A stretch of DNA of 63,319 nucleotides from UBA11373 sp046714175 (GCA_046714175.1 JBKKBI010000093.1:1-63319); one strand, 5' to 3'; counted from the stretch's first letter, positions 8,466 through 18,117 are shown. Program-made: numbers and translations. The notes: generated by a model not told the origin, from the letters alone.

Positions 8466-9512
8466 TCATCTGTCATCTTCCCTCCGTGCATCCTCATATG
8501 CCACCAGATACGACCGCACCACCATCGGGCCGGCGTAGTTCTGCGCCCGTTCCCGGGCGGCGGCACCGAGGCGGTGCCGGGCAGCGTCGTCGCCCAGCAG
8601 ATCGGCCACCTCCCTCCCCAAGGCCACCGGGTCCCCGGTCGCGGCCCACCGCACCGTGTCTCCGGCGACCCCGCGAAACGCCTTGAGGTCGGAGGCGACA
8701 ATGGCCCGCCCCGCGGCCATCGCCTCCAGCACCACGATCCCGAAGCTCTCCCCGCCGGTGTTGGGGCACGCCACCACCGCGGCCCTGCTGAGCTCGTTGC
8801 GCTTCTCCGCCTCGTCGACCCGGCCCAGGAATGTCACACCCGCCGGACCGGAAATCCGATCGGCCCCAATGATCCGCAGGGAGGCGCCGGGCACGTCGCG
8901 CAGAATGCGCGGCCATGCCTGCAACAAGACGTCCAGACCCTTGCGCGGATCGTCGCGGCCGACGAAGACCACCCGCCCCGGGACCACCGCGTCGGTGACC
9001 GCGTAGTCTTCGAGGTCGATTCCGTTGGGGATGATCCGCATGTCGGTGATCGCCGGAACCGCCGAGGCGGCAACCTCGCTGACGGCGGTGGCAACGGCGA
9101 TGCGAGCGGTGACCCGGCGCACCACGGGCTCGGCGATGCGGTATGCGTTCCGGGCCCACGTGCCTGGATCGGCGTGAAAGGTTCCGACCACCGGTGGCGT
9201 ATCGGCCAGGACCGCGCCGAGGGAGACCATCGGCATGAACGGCTCGTGCACGTGCACCACATCGGCGCCGGCCACCGCCTCCGCGACGCGGCGGATGACC
9301 CTGGGATCGACTGCGATCGGCGCCGCCGATCGGTTGGCCCGCACGGATCGCCAGCTGCCAACCGAGACTGTTCCCGGGGGCCCGGCATCTCCCGGTGCGA
9401 CCGCCCACGCTCGGTGGCCCGCCGCAGTCAGCCAGCGGACCAGCCTCGTCACCTGGTCCTGCACGCCGCCGTGGGCCTCGAAGGCGTATGGGCACACCAG
9501 CGCCACGTTCAT
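8466..9512 (-). CDS. pimA: Phosphatidyl-myo-inositol mannosyltransferase (GT4)
   Basis: This 348-residue GT-B glycosyltransferase is predicted to transfer the first mannose from GDP-mannose to phosphatidylinositol at the membrane. The N-terminal Rossmann domain begins MNVALVCPYAFEAHGGVQDQ. The nucleotide-sugar site includes VGRDDPRKGLDVLLQAWP and the acidic motif PNTGGESFGIVVLEAMAAG. The context pgsA-patA-pimA, with four-base overlaps, makes the PimA assignment stronger than a generic GT4 call. Its ATG overlaps the stop of the acyltransferase gene. Confidence 0.9.
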   Translation of the reverse strand: MNVALVCPYAFEAHGGVQDQVTRLVRWLTAAGHRAWAVAPGDAGPPGTVSVGSWRSVRANRSAAPIAVDPRVIRRVAEAVAGADVVHVHEPFMPMVSLGAVLADTPPVVGTFHADPGTWARNAYRIAEPVVRRVTARIAVATAVSEVAASAVPAITDMRIIPNGIDLEDYAVTDAVVPGRVVFVGRDDPRKGLDVLLQAWPRILRDVPGASLRIIGADRISGPAGVTFLGRVDEAEKRNELSRAAVVACPNTGGESFGIVVLEAMAAGRAIVASDLKAFRGVAGDTVRWAATGDPVALGREVADLLGDDAARHRLGAAARERAQNYAGPMVVRSYLVAYEDARREDDR

Positions 9513-10396
9513 CGAGCCACCTCACGGTCGGAGGGCCAGTTGGGGACGATCAAATGCCACTGTTCGGGCGCAACACGGATGATGTCTTCGAGAACTGCCG
9601 CCAGTTGCTGGGTGCCGGCGAGAACCCGAGCATCAATGTCGCCTTCTGCGGGGAGCGACAGTGGTGGCCGAATCTCGAATCGGTACCCCGCCCCGCGAGC
9701 GAAATAGGTGCCGGCCGGCAGCAATACCGCACCGGTCCGCACCGCCAGCGATAACGGTCCGGCCGGGAGAGTGGTCCGCTCCCCGAAGAACTCCACCGCA
9801 ACTCCGCGGCCGGAGAGGTCGCGATCGCACACCAGCGCGACCACGCCGCCTTCCTGGAGGCGCTGCAGCAACTCGCGGGTCACGGGCGATCCCTTGCGGG
9901 CGACGACGATGTCGATCTCCATCATGCGGCGCATTTCGACGAACCATTGCACCACGCGCTCGTTTCCCAGATCCTCGGCCACCGCCAGCACACGGGCACC
10001 TTCGGCGGCAGCCCGCAATCCGGCCGGCTCCCAGTTGCCCAGGTGGGGTAGCGCCACCACGACCCCTCGCCCTGTGGCCACGCCGGCGAGCAGGTGGTCC
10101 ATGCCGGCGATCTGAGATACCGCGAGGACCTTCTCCCGGCGGCGAGGACGCATCCAGAACACCTCGGCCCAGTATCTCCCGTACCAGCCAAAGACCCGAC
10201 GAGCGGCACGGCGCGATCCGACGGCAGTGCCGGCGACCCGGGTCTGATGGCGCATTGCCATGGCGAACCGGCCGCGGGCGAAGAACGAGCCGAGCCAGCC
10301 GGCGCCATAACCCACACGCCGCATCACGGGTTCCGGTAGCAGCCCGAAGAGGCCGGTGAGAATCCGGCGAAGGTAGTAACCCGCGGCCGTCTTCAC
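9509..10396 (-). CDS. patA: Phosphatidylinositol mannoside acyltransferase
   Basis: This 295-residue member of the LpxL/HtrB lysophospholipid acyltransferase superfamily is predicted to acylate the mannose of phosphatidylinositol mannosides. The HX4E/D-like motif is visible as LPHLGNWEPAG, and later VALVCDRDLSGRGVAVEFFG fits the family. The open frame runs further upstream, but that part shadows pgsA. The GTG at 10396 overlaps the pgsA stop by four bases (GTGA) and gives VKTAAGYYLRRILTGLFG as the N-terminus. It works between PgsA and PimA in the same pathway. Confidence 0.88.
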   Translation of the reverse strand: MKTAAGYYLRRILTGLFGLLPEPVMRRVGYGAGWLGSFFARGRFAMAMRHQTRVAGTAVGSRRAARRVFGWYGRYWAEVFWMRPRRREKVLAVSQIAGMDHLLAGVATGRGVVVALPHLGNWEPAGLRAAAEGARVLAVAEDLGNERVVQWFVEMRRMMEIDIVVARKGSPVTRELLQRLQEGGVVALVCDRDLSGRGVAVEFFGERTTLPAGPLSLAVRTGAVLLPAGTYFARGAGYRFEIRPPLSLPAEGDIDARVLAGTQQLAAVLEDIIRVAPEQWHLIVPNWPSDREVAR

Positions 10397-10986
10397 GCCG
10401 GAAGCCGGCGCCAGGTCTGGATGAACCGCTGCACCACGGTCAGCCAGGTCCCCACCGCCAGGATCCACAAAGCTGGCTCCAGGGTGGGCAGATCGACTCC
10501 GGCGAGGCCGACGCCGAAACCGAACACGAGCAGCCGCTCGGCACGGCCCATCAACCCGCCTTTGCCTTCGACACCGAGCGCCTCCGCCCGGGCGCGCAGA
10601 TAGGGGATGACCAGTGACCCACACGCCGCCACCATGGACAGAACCACCAATCCCGAGGCAGCATCGTCGCCGAGGTGATAGGCGAGGCCGGTCCACATCG
10701 CCACCTCCCCGAGCCGGTCGGTGAACGAGTCCAGAAGCGCCCCGCGGATCGTCTCGTTGCCCGTGACCCGGGCGAGCACACCGTCGAGGATGTCGCACAG
10801 CGCCCCCACTCCGAGCGTGATCGCCCCCGACATGAGCCGCCCGGTGCCGATGAGCACTGCCCCGGCCACCGAGAGAGCGAAGCCAGCCAGGGTCACCATG
10901 GTCGGCGTGACCCCTGCTCGGGCCAAGAGTCGGGCCACCGGGTCGGCGACTCGTGACACCTTCTTCCGGGCTCTGACATCCAGCAT
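10393..10986 (-). CDS. pgsA: CDP-alcohol phosphatidyltransferase (phosphatidylinositol phosphate synthase type)
   Basis: This 197-residue membrane enzyme carries the complete CDP-alcohol phosphotransferase motif D-x2-D-G-x2-A-R-x8-G-x3-D-x3-D, visible as CDILDGVLAR and then GALLDSFTDRLGE. Several hydrophobic segments surround it. In actinobacteria the copy next to patA and pimA makes phosphatidylinositol phosphate from CDP-diacylglycerol and inositol 1-phosphate. That assignment rests on context; the motif alone would also fit phosphatidylglycerophosphate synthase. It starts the pgsA-patA-pimA operon. Confidence 0.9.
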   Translation of the reverse strand: MLDVRARKKVSRVADPVARLLARAGVTPTMVTLAGFALSVAGAVLIGTGRLMSGAITLGVGALCDILDGVLARVTGNETIRGALLDSFTDRLGEVAMWTGLAYHLGDDAASGLVVLSMVAACGSLVIPYLRARAEALGVEGKGGLMGRAERLLVFGFGVGLAGVDLPTLEPALWILAVGTWLTVVQRFIQTWRRLPA

Positions 10987-11067
10987 TCGATACCTCAGAC
11001 GGAACCTACCACACGGGATTCAGCCGGTTCCTGCTCATTACAATGCCGCCGCACTCCAGGAGGTCGG

Positions 11068-13110
11068 ATGGCCGAGAAGATCCGCAACGTCGTCCTCGTC
11101 GGACACAGTGGAAGCGGGAAGACCACCCTCGCCGAAGCCCTTCTCTTCGCCGCCGGGGAGATCACCCGGATGGGACGCGTGGAGGACGGCAACACGGTCA
11201 CCGACTTCGAGCCCGAAGAGCGCACCCGCCGGTCATCGGTGAGCCTGGCGATGGCTCCCTTCACATGGCGCGGTCACCGGATCAATCTCATCGACACTCC
11301 GGGCGTCGCCGACTTCACCGGGGAGGTGCGGGCGGCACTGCGCGTCGCCGACCTTGCTCTGTTCGTCGTGTCCGCGGTCGACGGCGTCGAGGTGCAGACC
11401 GAGCAGATCTGGGCACTCGCCGCAGAGGAGGGCATCGCGCGAGCGGTCTTCGTCAACAAGCTGGACCGCGAGCGCGCCTCATTCGCCCGAACCATGCAGC
11501 AGCTCAAAGAGGTTTTCGGCACACCGATCGCACCGGTGCTGGTTCCGATCGGCGCCGAGCACGAACTCACCGGAGTGGCCAACCTCGTCGGAGGCAAGGC
11601 ATACACCTATGCCGGCGGTGGGATGACTGCGGTTGAAGGGGAGCTCCCCGAGGCGATGCTTGCGGAAGTGGCTCGACTGCACACCGGACTGGTCGAGGCC
11701 GTTGTCGAGACGGATGACGCGATGCTGGAGAAGTATCTCGATGGCGGCGTCGAGCCTTCCGGCGAGCAACTCATCGCCGGAATGCATCGCGGCATGGTGC
11801 AGGGGTCGGCGTTCCCGGTGTTGTGCGGGTCGGCGACTCACGGAATCGGTGTCGACCGCCTCGCCGAGTTCATCGTCGAGTTCGGCCCCGGACCCGAGGA
11901 GCGCCCCGAGCCCCCTTTGGCGGAAGGCGCGGCCCTTCCCGACTCGGGCGTGGTCGCCTATGTGTTCAAGACGATGTCCGACCCATATGTAGGGCGCATC
12001 TCGCTCTTTCGGGTCTTCCGGGGCACATTGGCGCTCGACGCGGAGCTGGAGAACGCCAATCGCCACGCGGCGGCGCGCATGCACAACATGTTCTCGATGC
12101 GCGGCAAGGAGCATCACGAGGTGCACCTGGTGGTCGCCGGTGACATCGCCGCCGTCGCCAAACTGGAAGTGACCCTCTCCGGCGACACGCTGCGCTCCCA
12201 TGGGGTCAAAGTCACGATCGACCCGGTGGCGCTTCCCAACACCACGATGGCGGTCGCAGTCTTTCCCCGGAGTCAGCACGACGAGGAGAAGCTCTCCACC
12301 GCTTTGGCTCGCGCCGTCGAGGACGATCCGACGCTGCGAGTCAACCGCAACACGGTCACCCACGAGACGGTCCTGTCTGGACTAGGCGAGGCCCATCTCG
12401 ACGTGACGGTGTCGCGCCTTGCGGCCCGATTCGGCGTGGGAGTGGATACCGCCCTTCCCAAAATCGCCTATCGCGAGACCATCCGGGGCAAGGCCGATGT
12501 GGAGGGAAAGCACAAAAAGCAGTCGGGTGGCCGCGGCCAGTTCGGAGTGGCCAACATTCGCTTCGAGCCTGGCCCTGCGGGCACCGGATATCAGTTCGTC
12601 AACGAGACCAAGGGCGGTTCGATCCCCAAGCAGTATCTCCCCGCCGTGGAGAAAGGGGTCCACGAGGCGTTGGAGCGAGGAATCCTGGCCGGCTACCCGG
12701 TAGTCGACGTCAGGGCCATCGTTTACGACGGCAAGTTCCACGCCGTGGACTCGGACGAGTTGTCCTTCAGGATGGCGGGCATCATGGCGGTCAAGGAGGC
12801 GGCGTCAAAGCTGAACGCCGCGCTTCTGGAACCGATCATGAAGGTCAACATCCGGATCCCCGAGGAACTGATGGGCGATGTGATCGGAGATCTCAATGCC
12901 AAGCGGGGCCGGGTCCTGGGCATGGACTCGGACGGCGGATTTCGGCTGGTCACGGCTGAGGTCCCCATGGCCGAGATGCAGCGCTATGCGATCGACCTCC
13001 GTTCCCTGACCAGCGGACGGGGTTGGTTCGAGATGGAGATGAGCCACTACGAGGAGGCTCCACCACATGAGGCGCAGAAGGTCATCGCCGCCGCCAAGCC
13101 CGGTGAGTAG
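11068..13110 (+). CDS. Elongation factor G-like GTPase (EF-G2 type)
   Basis: This 680-residue translational GTPase carries G1 GHSGSGKTT at residues 12-20, G3 DTPGVADF and G4 NKLD, followed by the EF-G domain II-V layout with KKQSGGRGQFG and a C-terminal MSHYEEAP. The N-terminus and the variant switch region match the EF-G-like paralogue group (as in mycobacterial FusA2) rather than the main FusA. The function of these paralogues is not well defined. GGAGG sits upstream of the ATG. It is followed by gltA after 12 bases, so the two are probably co-transcribed. Confidence 0.88.
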   Translation: MAEKIRNVVLVGHSGSGKTTLAEALLFAAGEITRMGRVEDGNTVTDFEPEERTRRSSVSLAMAPFTWRGHRINLIDTPGVADFTGEVRAALRVADLALFVVSAVDGVEVQTEQIWALAAEEGIARAVFVNKLDRERASFARTMQQLKEVFGTPIAPVLVPIGAEHELTGVANLVGGKAYTYAGGGMTAVEGELPEAMLAEVARLHTGLVEAVVETDDAMLEKYLDGGVEPSGEQLIAGMHRGMVQGSAFPVLCGSATHGIGVDRLAEFIVEFGPGPEERPEPPLAEGAALPDSGVVAYVFKTMSDPYVGRISLFRVFRGTLALDAELENANRHAAARMHNMFSMRGKEHHEVHLVVAGDIAAVAKLEVTLSGDTLRSHGVKVTIDPVALPNTTMAVAVFPRSQHDEEKLSTALARAVEDDPTLRVNRNTVTHETVLSGLGEAHLDVTVSRLAARFGVGVDTALPKIAYRETIRGKADVEGKHKKQSGGRGQFGVANIRFEPGPAGTGYQFVNETKGGSIPKQYLPAVEKGVHEALERGILAGYPVVDVRAIVYDGKFHAVDSDELSFRMAGIMAVKEAASKLNAALLEPIMKVNIRIPEELMGDVIGDLNAKRGRVLGMDSDGGFRLVTAEVPMAEMQRYAIDLRSLTSGRGWFEMEMSHYEEAPPHEAQKVIAAAKPGE

Positions 13111-13122
13111 GAAGAGGAACTC

Positions 13123-14394
13123 ATGACCCGCAAGGCGGTGCTGCACGTCGACGGCAAGGAGATAGAACTGCCCGTTGTGGTGGGCAGCGACGGCAACCCC
13201 GGGATCGACATCTCCAAGCTTCGGAGCCAGAGCGGCTATGTGACCATCGACTACGGCTTCGCCAACACCGCAGGGACCGCCAGTGCCGTCTCCTGGGTGG
13301 ACGGCGACGCCGGGGAACTCCGCTATCGCGGCTACCCGGTGGAGCAGCTCGCCGCCAAGGCGAACTTTCTCGAGGTGGCATACCTTCTCTTCCATGGCGA
13401 GATGCCGACCTCGGATCAGCTCGCGGCCTACACCGACGAGGTGACCCACCACACGCTCCTCAACGAGGAGATGAAACGGCTGTTCGACGCCTTTCCGCGC
13501 AGCGCCCATCCGATGGCGATCCTGGCGTCCGCCACGAATGCCATGGCCACCTTCTACTCGGACTTCCACAACCCACGCGATCCCTATGCCGTCGAACAAT
13601 CGGCGCTGCGCCTGGTGTCCAAGATGCCGACCGTCGCCGCGCTCGCGTACAAGAAGTCGATCGGTCAGCCGTATGTGTACCCGCGCAACGATCTCGACTA
13701 CTCGTCGAACTTCCTGCACATGATGTTCGCCCTTCCGGTCGAGGAATACATCGTGGATCCGGTGGTGGCGCGGGCCCTCGACGTGCTGCTGATCCTCCAT
13801 GCGGATCACGAGCAGAATTGCTCCACCTCGACCGTGCGGCTGGCAGGCTCCAGCCAGGCGAACTTGTTCACGTCCGTGGCCGCCGGGATGAGCGCCTTGT
13901 GGGGACCACTGCACGGCGGAGCCAACCAGGAGGTCGTCGAGACGCTGCAGCGGATCCATCGCGACGGCGGCAACACGGCGAAGTGGGTGGCGAAGGCGAA
14001 GGATCCCAACGACAGCTACCGGCTTCCCGGGTTCGGGCACCGGGTATATCGCAACTACGACCCCCGCGCCAAGATCCTCAAGACCTTCGCCTACGACGTG
14101 ATCGAGCGCATGGGCCGGGACGATCCGCTGCTGGACATCGCTCTCAAACTGGAGGAGACCGCCCTCGCCGACGACTACTTCGTGTCGCGCCGGCTGTACC
14201 CCAACGTGGACTTCTACTCGGGGATCATGTTCCAGGCGCTGGGTTTCCCGGTGCACATGTTCACGGTCCTTTTCGCCATCGGGCGCCTCCCCGGCTGGGT
14301 GGCGCAGTGGAAGGAGATGAGCGAGGACCCCGAGACCCGGATTGGCCGGCCCCGTCAGATCTACACCGGGTCCCCCGCCCGCGATCTCCCATGA
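13123..14394 (+). CDS. gltA: Citrate synthase
   Basis: This 423-residue enzyme condenses oxaloacetate and acetyl-CoA at the entry of the TCA cycle. The three catalytic residues are visible: His-264 in GPLHGGANQEV, His-306 in GFGHRVYRNYDPRA and Asp-363 in NVDFYSG. The size and the N-terminal beta domain match the hexameric type-II (GltA) class. GAGGAA precedes the ATG. The next gene starts inside its stop codon (ATGA). Confidence 0.96.
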   Translation: MTRKAVLHVDGKEIELPVVVGSDGNPGIDISKLRSQSGYVTIDYGFANTAGTASAVSWVDGDAGELRYRGYPVEQLAAKANFLEVAYLLFHGEMPTSDQLAAYTDEVTHHTLLNEEMKRLFDAFPRSAHPMAILASATNAMATFYSDFHNPRDPYAVEQSALRLVSKMPTVAALAYKKSIGQPYVYPRNDLDYSSNFLHMMFALPVEEYIVDPVVARALDVLLILHADHEQNCSTSTVRLAGSSQANLFTSVAAGMSALWGPLHGGANQEVVETLQRIHRDGGNTAKWVAKAKDPNDSYRLPGFGHRVYRNYDPRAKILKTFAYDVIERMGRDDPLLDIALKLEETALADDYFVSRRLYPNVDFYSGIMFQALGFPVHMFTVLFAIGRLPGWVAQWKEMSEDPETRIGRPRQIYTGSPARDLP

Positions 14395-14984
14395 CCGATC
14401 TGCGGGCCCGCGAAACCACCCGCGAGGATTGGGACGGTCTGGTGATCGAGCTGGTCGAGGACGGCCACGTTGTCGGCGTCGCCTACCTCGACGACGGGGC
14501 GATGATGGCCGAGTTCTATCCCGACGAGGATGCCGAGGCGTGGGTATTCGATGCCGCCGACCTGCAGCGGGTGCTCGACGTCGCGGCCGCCATGCTCGGG
14601 TTGGAGGAGCCGGTGCCGGCCATCCCCCAGGGCGTGGCCGTGGACCGCATCGCCGAGGAGTTTGATCGCACCGCCGAGTTTCGGGGAGCCGAAGACGAAG
14701 GCTTCTACCCCGTGGCCGGAGCGCTGGCCATCACCACCCGCGCCGACTCGCTGGGTCTGGCGGTGGTCTCCGTGGAGGGTTTCACAATCAGCTCCGGTGA
14801 ACCGGCTCCCGTCTCCGGACTGGCCACCGACATCGGCGACGCCCACCGCGGCGAAGCCTGGCCGACGTTTCGTGCGGGATGCAATGCGCAGGCCCGGGCG
14901 CTCCTGGAGCGATGGGCGAACCGGTCCGGCCTCGTCGTCGCCCTCGAGGTGGGCGACGAGTCCGGCGAGAGGTATGTGCTGTAG
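14391..14984 (+). CDS. Conserved hypothetical protein, coupled to gltA
   Basis: This 197-residue acidic soluble protein was not recognised. It has no signal peptide or membrane segment. Its ATG overlaps the gltA stop by four bases, so it is translated with citrate synthase. The sequence is rich in Asp, Glu and Ala, with a short conserved-looking core (VAYLDDGAMMAEFYPDEDAE) and a second half of beta-strand character. The stop at 14984 is followed directly by a 224-base repeat field. The coding character is strong, but no function is assigned. Confidence 0.75.
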   Translation: MTDLRARETTREDWDGLVIELVEDGHVVGVAYLDDGAMMAEFYPDEDAEAWVFDAADLQRVLDVAAAMLGLEEPVPAIPQGVAVDRIAEEFDRTAEFRGAEDEGFYPVAGALAITTRADSLGLAVVSVEGFTISSGEPAPVSGLATDIGDAHRGEAWPTFRAGCNAQARALLERWANRSGLVVALEVGDESGERYVL

Positions 14985-15208
14985 GACGGTGCCCGGTGCC
15001 CGTTGCCCGTTGCCCGCAAGAGTCGGTGTCCGATACCGCTGCCCGCTTCCCGCTGCCCGCAAGAGTTGTTGCCGGTTACCCGCAAGAGTCGTGGGCCGTT
15101 ACCAGTAAGAGTTGGCCGCCTCCTATCGGGCGGGTAGCGGGTAGCTGGTAGCCGGCTGTTGGCGGGTAGCCGGTAGCTGGCTGTTGGCGGGAAGCCGGTA
15201 GCCGTCTC
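14985..15208. repeat. Heptamer-period repeat field between convergent genes
   Basis: The left part is built of degenerate TGCCCGN heptamers separated by CAAGAGT-type cassettes (at least four, at about 15017, 15060, 15084 and 15106). The right part is built of GCNGGTA heptamers interspersed with GGCTGTTGGC. The right-hand heptamer is close to the reverse complement of the left-hand one, so the halves could pair over a long distance. It fills the entire gap between two convergent genes. Confidence 0.75.
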
Positions 15209-15592
15209 CTACCCGCCAACAGCCTCTTCATACTTCTCCACCACGCTTCCGGTGACCGCGTCGACGCGGACCAGGGCGCGGCGGGTGGGGGGGTCGTCGC
15301 TGCTGAACACGAGCACATTCCACACCGGGCGGGATCGCCAGCCGTCGAAGGAGACGGCGGCCGAGGCGTGTCCCACCGTGAAGGTCACGTTGCGCCCGGC
15401 CATGTCCAGCGCAGCCGAGTCGCGCACTGCGATCTCCCACGCCGCCAGCAGGTTCCACACCCCGAGACCCCCAAGGAGGGCGGCCATCATCAGGAGTCCC
15501 TTGGTGGCACCGGCCGCCACCAAGGCAACCAGAAGCACCCCGGCGCCGAGATGCAGCCAACCCGCGGTTCGCCTGCGCCGGGTGCTGGGCAT
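15209..15592 (-). CDS. Small membrane protein, hypothetical
   Basis: This 127-residue product starts MPSTRRRRTAGW and has two adjacent hydrophobic helices (about residues 11-29 and 31-50) and a soluble C-terminal half of about 75 residues. It resembles no family I can name. The reading frame is open much further upstream. A CTG at 15712 overlaps the MMPL-transporter stop (CTGA) and would give 167 residues, while the ATG at 15592 is the conservative choice. It follows the MMPL gene on the same strand and may be its partner. Confidence 0.6.
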   Translation of the reverse strand: MPSTRRRRTAGWLHLGAGVLLVALVAAGATKGLLMMAALLGGLGVWNLLAAWEIAVRDSAALDMAGRNVTFTVGHASAAVSFDGWRSRPVWNVLVFSSDDPPTRRALVRVDAVTGSVVEKYEEAVGG

Positions 15593-15708
15593 GGAATACC
15601 CGCGCCGCCCGGAGGCATCGAGGTCTGCGGGCACTGCTTCCCGGGCGGCCACTTCCCCGGGGATTTCGATCCCGCGGCGGGACCGACCCTTCGGGGTGCG
15701 TGGCTGGC

Positions 15709-18117
15709 TCAGGGCTTGTCTTCCCGGGCGTGGCCCGCGGCTGCGGCGGCGTGACCCTCGACGTCGAGCTGCGGCAGCCAGTTGAGCCATTTCGGCAGGT
15801 ACCAGTTCCACTCCCCGAGGAGGCGCATCGATGCCGGGACCATGATCGATCGGATGATCGTGGCGTCGAGGAACACCGCGATGGCGAGCCCAAAGCCCAT
15901 CTGCTGCATCGCCGCCAGGTCCCCGGCGGCGAAGCCGGCAAAGACCGCCACCATGATCAACGCCGCCCCGGTGATGATCGCCCCGGTGGTGCGCAGCCCG
16001 TACGCTACCGCTGCCTGGTTGTCCCCCGTCCGGTCGTAGTGCTCCCGTATTCGGGTGAGCAGGAACACGTGATAGTCCATCGACAACCCGAACAGCACCG
16101 AGAACAGGAACAGCGGCAGCCACGCTTCGATGGACTCCACCTGGATGAACCCAAGCCACTCGGCGATCGCCTGGATCCATCCCGGCGATGCCTCGGGCTG
16201 GAAGAACAGCACCACCGCTCCGTAAGCCGCACCCACCGAGAGCAGGTTGAGCAGGATCGCCTTGATAGGGAGAACGATCGAGCGGAACACCACGGTCAGC
16301 AGGATGAAGCTCAGGCCCAGCACGAAGAAGAACACGATCGGCGTGTACCGGTTGACGTCGTCGAAGAAGTCCAGGTTGAACGCCGGCCAGCCACCCACCA
16401 GCACCCGGACACCAGTCCCCTCGAATGCTGCGGGCACGTACTCGCTGCGCAACCGCTCCACTGCGGCATTCGAGGCCCGCGACGCCGAGTCCCCGGCGAG
16501 AGGAATGGTGATGGCCCCCAGGTCTCCCGCTTCGTTGGTCACCAGGCCGGTGCTGGGCGGTCCGAATGCCGGATCGGCGGCGAGCGCAGCCATCAGGTCG
16601 TCGACCGCGGCCTCGACCTCGGGGGTCACCGCGCCGTCGACCACGATCTCGACCGGATCGGCCAGGCCGCCCGAGAACTCCTCCTGGAGGATCAAGAAGG
16701 CGTGCTTCGACTCCAGGGAGTCGGGAAGGGTCGAGACTCCGGAAAACCCGGTCTGGATCTGGAAGTAGGCGACACCGATAGCCACCAGCACCGCCCCACC
16801 ACCAAGCAGCCACAACACCGGGCGGCGCATGACACGGTTGGTCAGGTCGTCCCAGAACCCACCGACCTTGTCCACGTTCTGCAGACGTCTGTCGCGCCAG
16901 GCTCGGTAAGACGCGGCGAGCCGTGTTCGGCTTATCAGGTCGGCGACAATCTCGATGACCAGCGTGACCACAATGGCTATGCCCAGCAGTTTGAGCGCAT
17001 CCAATGACCTCTGGAAAGCGAGGTTGAGGATGGCTGGGATTACGCCGAGCACGGCAATTGCGATGATCCGCTGTCTCCGCGTGAGTCCATTCACGGTGTT
17101 GCCGAGGAGGGAAAGCACCGCCGGAAGGAGCGTCATCGAGGCCGCAACCGCCACCAGCACCACCAGAATCGCCCCGGCGCTGAGGCTGCGGAAGATCGTG
17201 TTCGGCATGAAGAACAGCCCTAACAGCGCCAGCACCACGGTTACCCCGGAGAAGAAGACCGCCCGGTTGGCCGTTGCCCCGGCGCGGCCAATCGCATCCA
17301 GCTTGTCGACCCCACGGGTGCGCTCCTCGCGGTACCGGGCAACGATGAACAGGGAGTAGTCGATCCCGACCGCCAGCCCCATCATCGTGATGAAGTTGGT
17401 GATGAAGAAGCTCAGCTCGAATGCCAGCCCGACTGCGGCGGTGAGGCCGAAGGCGATGGCGATCGACGCGATCGCCAGCAGGATCGGCAGGACCGCGGCG
17501 ACCACCGTGCCGATCACCACCATCAGCACGATGAGGGCGATCATGATGCCAAAGGACTCGCCCTTTTGCAGAGTCTCCTCGGCGAGGTGCTGGAAGTCGT
17601 TGTTGAGTGTCGCCTGGCCGGCAACCAGCGTCTCGAAGCCGGCGGGATGCGGCACCGCCTCCACCACCTCGGCCAGCTCTTCGGCGTGCTTCGAGGCCTC
17701 GGTCAAGTCGGGATCGGCCATGGTCACCGGAAGCAGCACCGTCCTGCCGTCGTCAGAAACTGGCCCGGTTTCATCGAGATATGAACCGACGAACTGCACC
17801 TTGTCGGGGCCCAGACCCAGGATGGCCTGTTGCACTGCGGCGATGAAGTCCCCGTAGGCGGGCTGATCCACAGTGGTCCCATCGGCCACCACCACCACGA
17901 ACTCGGCGAACTTCTGCTCACCGCGCAACTCTTCGAGCAGCTCCAGCGCCTGCACCGCCTCGGGACGATCGGTGAAGTTCACGTCTGTGGTGAGGGCATC
18001 CGCCAGATATGTGGCGGCGAGGTACCCCGCGATCGCGATCCCCGCCACCCAGACTCCGACGGTCAACCACGGCCGACGGCTGGAGGCACGGGCGAGGGAT
18101 TCGGGATTGAGCTTCAT
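15709..18117 (-). CDS. MMPL-family RND transporter
   Basis: This 802-residue inner-membrane protein has the RND/MMPL layout: an N-terminal helix, a large extracytoplasmic loop (about residues 45-185), a block of five to six helices with GLAVGIDYSLFIVARYREER, then a second loop and second block with FGLSMDYHVFLLTRIREHYD. The paired Asp-Tyr motifs are the proton-relay signature of the family. Actinobacterial members export lipids or siderophores. The cargo here is unknown. The start MKLNPESLARASSRRPWL is typical. Confidence 0.9.
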   Translation of the reverse strand: MKLNPESLARASSRRPWLTVGVWVAGIAIAGYLAATYLADALTTDVNFTDRPEAVQALELLEELRGEQKFAEFVVVVADGTTVDQPAYGDFIAAVQQAILGLGPDKVQFVGSYLDETGPVSDDGRTVLLPVTMADPDLTEASKHAEELAEVVEAVPHPAGFETLVAGQATLNNDFQHLAEETLQKGESFGIMIALIVLMVVIGTVVAAVLPILLAIASIAIAFGLTAAVGLAFELSFFITNFITMMGLAVGIDYSLFIVARYREERTRGVDKLDAIGRAGATANRAVFFSGVTVVLALLGLFFMPNTIFRSLSAGAILVVLVAVAASMTLLPAVLSLLGNTVNGLTRRQRIIAIAVLGVIPAILNLAFQRSLDALKLLGIAIVVTLVIEIVADLISRTRLAASYRAWRDRRLQNVDKVGGFWDDLTNRVMRRPVLWLLGGGAVLVAIGVAYFQIQTGFSGVSTLPDSLESKHAFLILQEEFSGGLADPVEIVVDGAVTPEVEAAVDDLMAALAADPAFGPPSTGLVTNEAGDLGAITIPLAGDSASRASNAAVERLRSEYVPAAFEGTGVRVLVGGWPAFNLDFFDDVNRYTPIVFFFVLGLSFILLTVVFRSIVLPIKAILLNLLSVGAAYGAVVLFFQPEASPGWIQAIAEWLGFIQVESIEAWLPLFLFSVLFGLSMDYHVFLLTRIREHYDRTGDNQAAVAYGLRTTGAIITGAALIMVAVFAGFAAGDLAAMQQMGFGLAIAVFLDATIIRSIMVPASMRLLGEWNWYLPKWLNWLPQLDVEGHAAAAAGHAREDKP

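Noticed and set aside
14985..15208. Possible CRISPR array
   Set aside because: Units are seven bases and degenerate; there are no repeats of 24-40 bases with unique spacers and no cas genes.
15593..16813. N-terminal part of the long minus-strand frame ending at 15209
   Set aside because: It overlaps the MMPL gene, is low in recognisable motifs and rich in Gly/Arg, typical of shadow frames in high-GC DNA.
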